Below, piece after piece: positions 46,006 through 56,750 of a stretch of DNA of 64,000 nt. This stretch comes from Tribonema minus (taxonomy: Eukaryota; Sar; Xanthophyceae; Tribonematales; Tribonemataceae), in NCBI GenBank assembly GCA_017506865.1, contig JAFCMP010000533.1, positions 186,001 through 250,000 on the forward strand, given 5' to 3'. Within the stretch, counting starts at the first letter, position 1. Every line of letters begins with the position of its first letter. The notes under the pieces were generated by a model. It made no database searches. It saw only the letters and a program-made list of their open reading frames with translations, and was not told where the DNA came from. A program made the position numbers and the translations under genes.

Positions 46006-47430
46006 ACATATTATGCAGTGCCCTTGGGCAGGTATCATCACAACCTGGGCCAGCTTGCTTGTCCCGCTCCTCACAGGTGTGTTTCTGCAACTTCATCCCG
46101 CATTGGTGCTGTCCCGCTGTCAGGAACTGCCTCTGCCCATGACTTCCTGACTCTGCCCATGGGGGGCAGGTGAGCTTTGTGAACATTGTGGGATCTGCCA
46201 GTGGTGAACTCTCTGAGATCAATTGTAAAGCGATGGGAGGAGTTAAGGTGGTTGCATGTTGAATATTTCAATTTTTTATGTCCTAATCCACTTTCGTTTA
46301 TTTGCGCGCAGTCTTTCAGATCAAGACTCAGCGCCAAGACGCACATCATCTGATGGTAAATTCCGGAGGCAACGGTATGGCATGCTGCAGCTGCAGCCAC
46401 TGTGTACCTGTACTGGCCTTGCACTGGATAAGTTGGGATGATTCTCCTCTGAAGCTCAGGCTGGCCCAGGATCCACCACTGCACACTGTCATGTGCTGTC
46501 GCCCCCGGGGCCCTTGTATCGTGACACTACAACCCGCCCAGGGCCTCTGGATGGCAGCGCATGACTGTGTGAACTGGCACGCAGTCGATTGCATGCAATG
46601 ACTGGCACTTTGTGCACTTCAATTGCTGGACGTCACTTACAGACTGGGACAGCCACAGACTCGTGCTGACGATTTGGCTATGGTTGCTGTGCACTGCTGA
46701 CGCACGCATGGAAGCACCCACTGGCATGGACCTGGGATGCACGCTATGACGGTCATCCATGCACAACACGTGGTCATTGAACATGATGCTGGTCATGATG
46801 GGATGCAGATGCAAATTTTGTTGCAACCGATTCAGACTTCGACTCTGTGGCACGCGTGCTGCCCATATTGTCTTCGTCGTGTATGTTGTGGTATACTCAC
46901 TATATAGCATATGCAAAACAATGGCTAGGAATTTCCTACTGATGTGTTGTCTGAAGGTGATGATGGTGCCAGCTTTGACTAGAGGTCATGCTCCGGCGCA
47001 TTTAACCTGCAAATGAAATGGCTGACTTGATTGCAATGCATCCAGCAGTATTACTAGTAGCCTTGCTGTTGAGCTGTACGATAGTGCTGCATACGATTCT
47101 GGAACAAGTCTTTAGAAAAGAACTTCTTGAAGTGCAGTGCAAGCCAGTAAAATTTGTAACACTGTACATCAGAGCTGGTGCATGCCTCTATTTAGATGGT
47201 GTCGTAGTATGACAGGGTAGCAAATGCTTAGCCTGATGTCTGGGCCCTGCTGAACCGAATCCGAAACTGTATGCACATGCACTTTCTTGCATGAATGTTA
47301 GGCACTTAAAAACACAGGTGCAACTTGCCAGCAGCAACCTGGCATAGCAAAAACATGCCCTCAGGCTGTCAGGAGTGCAGAGGCAGATATATGCGCACTG
47401 CCAACAGCCATGGCGGCGCTTGTCCGAAAT
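46006..47430. other. No recognised gene between copies B and C
   Basis: A 64-codon plus frame at 47018-47212 has a hydrophobic stretch (AVLLVALLLSCTIVLHTIL) and could be a small membrane peptide, but nothing supports expression. No repeat array was seen. Confidence 0.4.
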
Positions 47431-48029
47431 CGCGCGCCACTTTTGAAGCGCGCTCTGAGAGCTGGGTACCGCACCTACCGCCACAGGAGTGTACACCAGT
47501 GCACTGCATAGGGGCAGCAGCATCTCATTTTCAAATATAGCACGCAAAAGTCTGGGTCGCACAAGTCAGCATGTTGTCTAGGCACTGCACTGGCAGGTGC
47601 CCATGTCAGCCATGCAAGCCTGCAACGTACGTGGCTATGAATCATGAACCAAAGATGATAGAATATGCCAGGTGCAATGCCATCATCAAGCACATCACAG
47701 CAATCAGAATGTGTTGCTCAAATGCACTGTAATATGCAGGCCAAGCGTACCACCAGCTCAAACACTGCCAGTGCTGCAAGTACTGCTACTACTGCATGCA
47801 GTTTTACCTCATATTGCAGGTACAGCGGCAGCTGCGCCCAGTTGTATTGACAGCAACAGCACTAGCTACTGTAGCATACGGGCATTGGCACAGCCACCCA
47901 CACGCACATCTGATGTTGACAACAAGCACCACCAACACTGACACGCAGACACGGCAACAAACCTATTGATGCACAATTGTGAATGGTATTCATGTGAGCT
48001 CCATCGAGAGATAGTGGAGCACGGACAGA

Positions 48030-49028
48030 TCAGGTGCCCTTGCAGAGGGTAACGCGCGTGCCTGCTGGCACTGCCAGTGCATGCGGATACTGCATTGGCA
48101 CAGTCAACTCTATCAGGCTGGGAGGCAGGCGTCCTAGCTCTTGAGTGAATGCTGGTCCTAGGTGCAGGGTTTTGAGGCCTTCTGGCAGTTTGCCTAGCGG
48201 CTGATTGAACATACGCGACTCCCTCAAGTCCAGGGCCTCAAGAGCCACTGGAAGCTCACCAAGAAGGTGATGGATCCACAAGCTTACAATGCGAAGCGTT
48301 TTCAGGCCTGCAGGCAGCGAACCTATGTCTGCTAAGCTGGGATCAGAATCGTCACAGCTCTCTTCAATCGTAAGCGACCGCAAGTTGCTGGGGTACACCA
48401 TGGGGGCTGTCCGAGTGCACTCGTCAAGTGTGAGAGTTTGAAGGCCTTCAATGTCAGCAACGTACTGCAGCTGCTCTGAGCTCTCACCACACATGATCTT
48501 CAGATGCAGTAAGGCTGAGGGCACGCGGGCTGGCACCAATTTGGCATCCAGCTGCAAGTCCTTCACAGAATCAGGCACCGCCAGAATAGCGGTGCCATCT
48601 GCTGTGCCAGTGTCCTGTAGCACCTCTGCCGAGTCGTTATAAATGACCAACCTTTCCAGGCCCTCTGGGAAGGCAGTGGGCCTTGCTGCCTCTGCGCAGA
48701 GGTCAGTGTCCAGGTGAAGACTGCCGATGGAGCAGCGCTGCAGCAGCAGGCCTTCGAGCAGCTGCCGCAGCCACGTGCCCCCCTTTGAGTCGTCTTCGAT
48801 GTAAAGCACGTCAACGCGCTCCACATTAGGGATGCTCACACGGGTTAGGGGCACCGACTGCAAGACGGTCCACTTCCTCAGGTACTTCGGGAAGTATAGC
48901 AGAGGCACGCCCATCATGTCAATCATGCTCAGTTCCAGGATCCTGGTGGTCAAACAAATGGCTGAATAACGAATTAAGCTCTTTTCGCTTAACCGCACTC
49001 TCACCGCAGGCTTCAGTCGCAGCCTCAT
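48030..49028 (-). CDS. FNIP-repeat protein, copy C, start displaced
   Basis: The frame is open through all FNIP units to the same end as the intact copy (PAGTRVTLCKGT). The original start codon at 49087 is present, but an 8-bp insertion (TTAAGCAA) just after MAANRL puts it out of frame. The first in-frame ATG is 49028 (MRLRLKPAVRV), giving about 332 residues. It may still make a slightly shortened protein or be newly inactivated. Confidence 0.6.
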   Translation of the reverse strand: MRLRLKPAVRVRLSEKSLIRYSAICLTTRILELSMIDMMGVPLLYFPKYLRKWTVLQSVPLTRVSIPNVERVDVLYIEDDSKGGTWLRQLLEGLLLQRCSIGSLHLDTDLCAEAARPTAFPEGLERLVIYNDSAEVLQDTGTADGTAILAVPDSVKDLQLDAKLVPARVPSALLHLKIMCGESSEQLQYVADIEGLQTLTLDECTRTAPMVYPSNLRSLTIEESCDDSDPSLADIGSLPAGLKTLRIVSLWIHHLLGELPVALEALDLRESRMFNQPLGKLPEGLKTLHLGPAFTQELGRLPPSLIELTVPMQYPHALAVPAGTRVTLCKGT

Positions 49029-50453
49029 GTCGCTGTTGAGCGCCCAAGCTGCCTTAGGGCACAATTGCTTAAGCGATTTGCCGCCATGATGTGCAGGATG
49101 CGGGGCCTATCCGCAGCCTCAACACAGGGCTCCAGGCGGCGCCGCATGGAGTGCTCTGTTTCGCCGCGCGCTGATGATGCACCCCTGTGGAATCCTGAGA
49201 GGTGCTCAGCTCTCCTCCTTTCTGTCAAGCTTCAACTTGATATTATTGAAGTCTGAGATTTTTTTGCTGAAGCTGACGTGCTCTTTCGGGTCCCGGCAGT
49301 CAGCTTGAACGCGGTTGCTTCCCCTCGTAGGACACTTGGTCACCAGCGCTCCACGCCCTTTGCGTCTTTCGTGTTGGGTTCTCAGCGGCCGCGGTCGTAC
49401 ACGAGCTCTGAATGGCTGGCGACTGCGCCGTTTCATATTTATTGTTTTTAAAAGTGGGCCACGGGAAGCTGGCACCTTCGTCTCTGACAACACAGCAGCA
49501 GCGCTATCACACACTAGTGCTGGCGGGTGCGTTCGCGCTGCCGTGACCTCCGCGCTCTGCGCTTGTCCCCATCGTTGAGTGAAGCATAGTGTGTGTGAAA
49601 GGAGGGTTGTGATGACATCGCTGTCTGCGATTCATCACGTGCCATGTACTTGCGACACAAGGGTGGTATGATGTACGGCCAACAGTTTCCTTAGGTTGCA
49701 GATCCAATTGAGGCTGGGTGTTTCTACCGGCACATTTGTTCTCGAGTGTTTGCAAAATCAATCGCTCGCACTTATTAACCTCGTATCTTCGGTGGCGCGA
49801 GCAACCATAGAGGCAGCCTGCGTTGCAGTTCTAGTGCGTTGTTTCCAGAGTGCAAATCCTGCTGCAATTTCGTGCGCACAACGGTGCCTTAATTGCCAGC
49901 GCGCCGTGGATGGCAGCAGACTTAGTATGCTTGCTGGCATCTGATTCAGTTCTTCATCCCCCAAAAGCAATGCGTGCTGTGCGAGTTATGTTCATAGCGC
50001 TCTCTTGAGGTTGCTGCCCTCAACAACACAAATACAGCAGCTGCAACACACCGCAAGAGCATGCACTTTGCAGCTGGCGATGGTGCATGCCTGACTAAGA
50101 GACGACACACTTCACATGGTTGGCGCCGGCATCTATGTGTTTGACATGGCGGCCATTGGCAAAGTTGCACAGAGCAATTCACGCCACACAAAAATGCATG
50201 AACGGCAGCCGTACACCGCGCGAGCTGGTGGCATGCAGCAGAAGATGCCGTGTGAGACTATACAATACTTCAGAAGTAGTAGCAACCTATTCTGAGGCCA
50301 TGGGTGCGTGTGTGGTGTTTGTGTGCCGGTGGGGCGAAAGGACCCTCCACCAAATTAAGAATAAGAGAAAAGTACGTATGGACTTGTAATTATAAAGGCC
50401 CAAGGGAGGCCGGGTTGCCTATGCAATCGAAAGGCTTGCGTCAACGCAGCAGC

Positions 50454-50960
50454 CTAGTCTGCGCTGTGCCCTAGGAGTTTGGATACCGGCGCCGCAACAC
50501 AGCCCAGCATTCGCGCTCCACGTGTGTGTGCCATGACGCGCTCCGCCAACTCCCGCGCCAGCGATATGCTCAGCTCAATGTGGATCTGACGCTTAGCTAA
50601 CCCGGCCTTGCGTAACACATCTGCCTTCCCCCCCCCTGAGCACAGTGCTGAGTGCATTGCCAACTCCTTAACAAAAAGGCTTGTCTGCTTGCCCAGCCGT
50701 CCGTTCGACTCCTGCACGAATGGCACAAAAGCCCAAGATGACGTCAAGGTGCCGGTGTGGTGCTTGACCTTCGCGTCCTCCCCCACCCCAGCAGCATAGC
50801 CGTCCGTGTTCGAGGCATTTGTTTTGCCTGTCAGGTACGAGCTCGCTGTGGGCGCGCGCACACTTGTGTCTAGCACTATTCCCTCGTTACGGTATGCACT
50901 GCTAGTGCAGACACCCTGGGTCAATGACTGTGTCCGCCCGATACCCCGGTACCTTGAAGA
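50454..50960 (-). pseudogene. C-terminal part of the restriction-like endonuclease, out of frame
   Basis: Next frame continues the endonuclease: IVLDTSVRAPT (catalytic Asp strand), EDAKVKHH (catalytic Lys region), FVPFVQESNGRLGKQ and a helical tail. The join between YRADTVIDPG and VLDTSV needs a frameshift near 50.93 kb, so this copy is inactive unless it uses recoding or an intron. Confidence 0.75.
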
Positions 50961-53442
50961 CGCTAGCGTCCTCATTGCGGACAATAGAGACATGGTGCTG
51001 TCTCAAGATGCGCTGTAGGCACCGCTTTTGGGCAGTGTGTGTCGCGTTGTGCCCCCGTATGTGCTGGCTGGGGCAGCTGATCGCATGCGTGGAGGTGGGG
51101 CTCACGTCACTGCACCGCCATGGGCACACCTCGCCCTGTATGCCCCACCCGTCTATGAAGATCGCAACCAAAATCATCGTGGCTGCTGCCATACTGGACA
51201 TGGGCGCCGCACCCGGGCGGTCATTGTCAGCGGGTGGCACGCTCATCCACGCCATTGCCCCGGACGCACGCTGGCTGCGCAGCTGCGCCAGGACCCGCGC
51301 GCTAGCCTGTTGGCGGCGGCGGCTGGTGTCACGCGAGTCACCAATAAGTGTAGCCTGCGTCGGCTTGCCCACGGCACCAGCCGAGGCAGCCTCTAGGTCC
51401 TCCACCAGGCAGTCCTCGTATTGACGTTGAAGAACATTTGAAAGGCCGGCTTGTAGTCCGTGCGTGAAGTGACTGCGCCGGCGGCGGGGCACTACCTTCC
51501 TGCAGATCTCGTCAGCATAGGCCTCCCAGTCGTCGTCATCGTCCTCCTGCCCGCCGCTGCAGCTGCTTTCTTCCGCGCTAGTTTGTGTTTTAGCGGGCGT
51601 GGAAGAGGCAGCCGCGGCAGCGGCTTGAGGGCCAGGTACGGTCGCCGCCGCAGCGGCCGCCTCGGCGCCAGGCACAATGCCGTGGGTGTGTGGGGCTGGC
51701 TCAGTGGTCCCCGTCTCCGTGACGGCAGTTGCGGCGTAGATCGCTTGCACCGCAGTGGGGAGCGTCGACGCTGCGGCCGTCGTATCTGCTGCCCACCGTA
51801 GCAACGATGCTGGGAGCTGCTCGGCCACAGCTGTGCGTGATTTTTCGCCGCCATCAGCTGTCAGCGCTCGCGTAGAGCGTCGCACGGCCTCGATGATTGG
51901 CGGCAGTCCCTGGTCCTCGCGTATTGCGCATGAGTGCTGCGCGAACCAGGTGACTGCGCCGTGTTCGTCAGTGCCGAGCCTCAAGGCCCCGACTGCCACA
52001 GTGGCATGAATTATTGCAGGCCGCAGTGTTGTGCATGCCTGGGCCGTGTATGCGGCTGGTGCCAGTAGCCCCAAAAGCGGCATGCCCAGACCGCCTCGTC
52101 GCTCCGGCAACCGTGACGCCCGCAGTGGCACTGCGATGTCCGTGAGTTCTGGCGGGCCCAAGCGCGGCAATACCAGCACGCTGCCACTGCTGGCTTCCTC
52201 ATTGTCACCAGCAGTGCAGGCGGCCAGCAGGTGTGACTTCATGACTGCCGTGGTAGCGCAGCCGTGCAGGTGCAGCATGCGTTCAAGCGTCCATGCACAG
52301 AACCCGTCAAATGCGTGCAGCCATGTCTCACTCAAAGCCGTGTCAACGACCCGAGCTAAGAAGCCCATGCGCTTCGTCAGTGACCTGCGCAGAATGAACT
52401 GTGCTGCCTGTAGGTGATGCCGCGCCATTCCAGCTAGCTGCCACGACAATCGCCATGTCCCTGCGTCAACAAGATGCTTGCTCATGGCAGCATGCACATA
52501 GGCTGGGTGCCCTACCGGTACCCCGACCGACGTAAAGCCCTGACTGGATTCTGGCATGGTGGCGTCCACAAACGGTATGTCAAGGGCGCGCAGGCGTGCT
52601 CTGGCCGCTTCATCAAACACTGTGCCGCGCATGACGATGGCCAGCGACTTGTCTGGTCGAACGCGTAGGCCCCCTGCCGCAAGCCGACGGATCACATCTG
52701 CCACCCCAGCGGCCGCTGCATCGTCGAAGTAGGCAGCTTGCAGCACGTTGAGGTCATCCAGGAAAGCGCAGTGCGGGGCTGGCGGTTCCGCTGTGCTGTG
52801 GCCGTAGGCCGGCATACTGCCGGGCGTCGCATTCACTCCATCAGGGTAGAAGACTCTGAGTAGGAAGGCCGCTGCCACTGCAAAGTACAGCGGCCCTAGA
52901 GGGTCCCCTTGCTGGCACCCTAGGTGGGAGCAGATAATGCGAGCTTCACCGTTCACCTCCACTCGCATCTCTGGGGCAGTGTCACCACAGTATACGGACT
53001 CAAAGTGCGGGAGCAGTCCGGACAAGAAGAGCATAAGTCCCCGCACAATGGCGGCGCGATCCGCACTGTTAAATGCGTTCTCACAGTCCAGCTGGATTGT
53101 GGTGCCATACAGCTCGTGCCACACGCGCGCGCGCGCTGCCACATGCTCGACGCCAGACCGGTATCCTACGCCAAATTCCGACATGGAGGCCAGCAGCCCC
53201 GATATTTTGCCCTTGACACTCCGTGCCGCTGTGGACCCGAGGAGTCTGCGCCAGACACTGGAGCAGGCGATCGGACGCCGCTTCTGTCCTATGCCTGAGA
53301 GGGCCGCGGCGCGGAGAAGCCGTTGCGATTGCTCCGGCAGCAGTTCGGGCTCAACAAGCAGCGTCGTGAACACCTTGGCCAAGAGAAAAGTATTTTTTAT
53401 TAATTCTCGCGCAGGGCGCGAAAAAGCCCAGATGATTGGCAT
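50902..53442 (-). pseudogene. Reverse transcriptase frame of the retrotransposon (846 codons)
   Basis: Target-primed reverse transcription is the expected role. Visible RT motifs: GQKRRPIACSSVWRRL (motif 0/1 region), IQLDCENAFNSADR (motif A, catalytic Asp), GCQQGDPLGPLYFA (motif B), CAFLDDLNVLQ (motif C, FLDD in place of the more common YADD) and SVGVPVGHP (thumb entry). After a low-complexity Ala/Pro/Glu stretch comes a CX3CX8HX3C finger (CPWRC...HAISC), GHN and YRADTVIDPG, which correspond to the zinc finger, RHN and PD parts of the restriction-like endonuclease. The frame then stops. ORF start lies within 60 bp of the element end. Confidence 0.85.
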
Positions 53443-53834
53443 CTAGCTGTAAGGAATCTACATGTCGTATGACAGTCTGAAAGTGTCGCAACGACAAAGT
53501 ACTTAGATCTCTTCTTCCTTTCCAGATCCCCCGGGGCCCTGAATGTGCGCAGCAGCAGCGCGCTTTCGCACCTTTGTGAATTGCTTTGCGGTCCGGTTGA
53601 GCTGCAGCAGCACCAACTAGAATATGTCCTTGAAGAAGTGCATGTGCCATTCCATACACCTGAGTTGATGCGTTTGTGTCAAGAACTTCTTCATCGTACC
53701 AGACAAAACGGGCCAGCGACTTCACACGTCATCAACAGGGTGATGTGCACCGCAACAATCACCACAGGATTCTCCACGGCAACTGGCAAAGGCAATGATG
53801 CAGCGGTGAGGACGACCCATGTAGGCGCGCTGGG

Positions 53835-56750
53835 ATGGGACTGGCACATGTGCGCACAGTGTCAAATGTACCAGCAGTTCAATGCTATTTCTGCACATAG
53901 CTCGCCTCATACTTACTGCAGGTATCAGCGGCTGCGTTTACTTGTAGTTAAAACAGCAACAGCACTAGAATGCAGACACTAGCACAGCCACCCACGCACA
54001 CATCCGATTTTCGACGACAAGCATCAACAACAAAAGCATGCATACACGGAAACAAATAAATGAAATCATCCAACAGTCGTGAATAGTATTCATAGGAGCC
54101 CCGTCGACAAATGGTGGAGCACAGAGAGATCAGGTGCTCTTGAAGAGCGTAATGCGCGTGCCTGCCGGCACTTTCAGCGCATGCGGATACTGCATTGGCA
54201 CAATCAACTCTAGCAGCCCGGGAGGCACGCGTCCTAGCTCTTGCGTGAATGCTGGTCCTACGTGCAGGGTTTTGAGGCCTTCTGGCAGTTTGCCTAGGGG
54301 CTGATTGAACTCACGCGACTTCCTCAAGTCCAGGGCCTCTAGAGCCGCTGGAAGCTCACCAAGAGGGTGATTGATCCACAGGCTTACGATGCGAAGCGTT
54401 TTGAGGCCTGCAGGCAGTGAACCTATGTCTGCTATGCTGGGCTCAGAATCCTCAACACCCTCCTCAACTGTGAGCGACCGCAAGCTGCTGGGGTACTCCA
54501 TGCGGGCTGTCTGAGTGCACTCGTAAAGTGTGAGACTTTGGAGGCCATCACAATGTCAGCAATGTACTGCAGCTGCTCAGAGCTCTCCCCATCTAATATT
54601 TTCAGACGCTGCAAGGCCGCGGGCACGCGGGCTGGCACCAAAGCGGCATCCAGCTGCAAGTCCTTCACAGAATCAGGCACCGCCAAAATAGCGGTGCCGT
54701 CTATTTGTGCCAGTGTCCTGTAGCACCTCTGCCGAGTAGCTAAAAATGACCAGCGTTTCCAGGCCCTCTGGGAAGGCAGTGGGCCGGGCTGCCTCTGCGC
54801 AGAGGTCAGCGTCCAGGTGAAGCGTGCCGATGGAGCAGCGCTGCAGCAGCAGCCCGTCGAGCAGCTGCCGCGCACACCCTCCCGTTGAGTTATCACTGAT
54901 GTAGAGTTTGTCAATGCGCTCAACATTAGGGACGCTCGCAAGGGCAAGAGGTTCTGACTGCCAGACGGTCCACTTCCTCAGATACTTGGGGAAGTATGGC
55001 AGAGGCACCTCCATCATGTTCTCCATGTCCAGTTCCACGATCCTTGTGGTCACGAAAATTGCTGCAGCCATGGGTAATGGGACAAGCTCTCTTTGCTCAA
55101 CCGCACTCTCACCGCAGGCTTCAGTCGCAGCCTCATGTCCCTGTTGAGCGCCCAAGCCGCCTTAGGGCACATGCGATTTGCCGCCATGATGTGCAGAATG
55201 CGGGGCCTGTCCGCAGCCTCGACACAGGGCTCCAGGCGGCGCCGCATGGAGTGCTCTGTTTCGCCACGCGCTGATGATGCACCCCTGTGGAATCCTGAGC
55301 GGTCCTGCAGCCATAGCTCAAGCTCTCTGTCAAGCTTCAACTTGATCTTGATGTCGAGATCATGTGAGTTCTTTCGGTACGCCGGCAGTCTGCTGGAACG
55401 CGGTTGCTTCCCCTTCAGGAACACTTGATCAATATTGCTCCACCCCCTTTGCGTCTTCGTGTTGCTGGGGTACCTAGCGGCCGTGTCGCTGAAGATGTCG
55501 CACTGCGCCGTGCAAATTAGTGGGCCACGGTGGGCACCTTCGTCACGTCTTCTGACAACGCAGCTGCTGCAGCATTTTCACACACAAGTGCTGGTGTGCG
55601 TTGGCGCTGCCGTGACCTCCGCGCCCTGCGCTTGTCCCGCATGTCCACAGGATCATTGGTGAAGCATGTGTGTGCAATGATGGGTTGTGATGACATCGCT
55701 GTCTGCAATGCGTCACATGCCATGTCACTTGCAAAACAAGGGTGGTGTCATGTACGCCGCGACATTTTGCAGATCCAGTTGAGACTGGGTCTGCATGCCA
55801 GCACTTTTGTTCCCGAGTGCTTGCAAAATCAATTTCTCGCACTCACAACCTCGTATCTTTGGTGACGTGAGCAAGCAGCAAAGGCAGCCTGCGTTTAAAG
55901 TAATTCTGGTGCGTTTTTTCAGTTTTTTCAGAGTGCAAATCCTGCTGCAATTGCTTGCGCAATGTTGCCTTGCCAGCGCGCCGTTGATGGCAGCCGACTA
56001 AACATGATTAGTAGCATCAGTTCTTCCTTCCCGGAGAGCAACACATGCTGTGTGAGTTCTCTTCATAGCGCTGTCTTGAGGTTGTCGCTGCAGGTGCCCT
56101 CAACAACACCACGTACAGTATACTATAGCTGCACCGCACAGCGGGAGCATGCACTTTGCAGCTGGCGATGCTGCCTGACTAGGGGACGGTACACTTCACA
56201 TGGTTTGCGCCGTTGGCATGTATGTATTTTCGTGAGCATTTGCAAGCTGTACACAGAGACTATCCGATAGAAGCAACCTATTATGAGACCATGAGCATGT
56301 GTGTGTGCGCTGGAGTTGCGGTGGAGGTAACGGATCCCCGCCGATTCCTGACAAGACTCTCGGAGTAAGAAAAGAAGATATCTTTCTTCTTTTCCAGAAC
56401 CCCCTTGATGTGAGCAGCATCAGCGCGCTCTCTCTCCTTTGTGAATTGCAATGCGGTCAGCTTTGGGCTGCAGCAGCAACTGTTGAAGTATGTCTTCAAA
56501 GAAGTGCATTTGACAAATTTTGCCATTACATACACGTGAGTTGATGCCTGCGTGCGAGAAACACCGTCGTAAATCAAAAAAGGAACCGGCACTCTTACAC
56601 TTACAAAGCCATCACCAATATATATATGGGTATGCACCGAACAATCACCACAGGATCCTCAACGGCAGCAGGCAAAGGCCGTGCAGTGGTCAGGGCGCCC
56701 CATGTAGGCGCGCCCGGGTGGGATTGGCACAGTTTGTAGGAACTGCCATC
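53835..56750 (-). repeat. Segmental duplication copy D
   Basis: Tandem partner of copy C, ending in the stretch CTTCTTTTCCAGA(A/T)CCCCC...GTGAATTGC that also follows the retrotransposon at 53.5 kb. It lacks the retrotransposon, so it supplies the empty site. Confidence 0.8.
54130..55187 (-). pseudogene. FNIP-repeat gene, copy D, broken
   Basis: It starts MAANRMCPKAAWALNRDMR at 55187 and ends like the intact copy, but the frame changes near 55.07, 54.70 and 54.55 kb. One break lies where other copies read TGT(A)DGT. FNIP units at the C-terminus (FNQPLGKLPEGLKTLHVG, FTQELGRVPPGLLELIVP) are intact. Confidence 0.85.

Larger units (their letters stand above)
50376..53495 (-). mobile_element. Non-LTR retrotransposon with RT and restriction-like endonuclease (R2/CRE-type architecture)
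   Basis: The 3.1-kb element is flanked by AAAGTAC at 50369-50375 and 53496-53502. Copy D near 56.37 kb has the uninterrupted counterpart. There is no long terminal repeat and no poly-A; the 3' end is ...CTTTATAATTACAAGTCCATAC-like. It is probably 5'-truncated, since the RT begins almost at once and no N-terminal zinc fingers are seen. It reads in the same direction as the FNIP copies around it. Confidence 0.85.
47430..53830 (-). repeat. Segmental duplication copy C (interrupted by the retrotransposon)
   Basis: From 47430 to 49250 this matches copies A and B. From 49250 to 50375 and 53503 to 53830 it matches copy D (about 55.3-56.75 kb). The retrotransposon splits it at an AAAGTAC site. C and D lie in the same orientation, head to tail. 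Confidence 0.8.
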
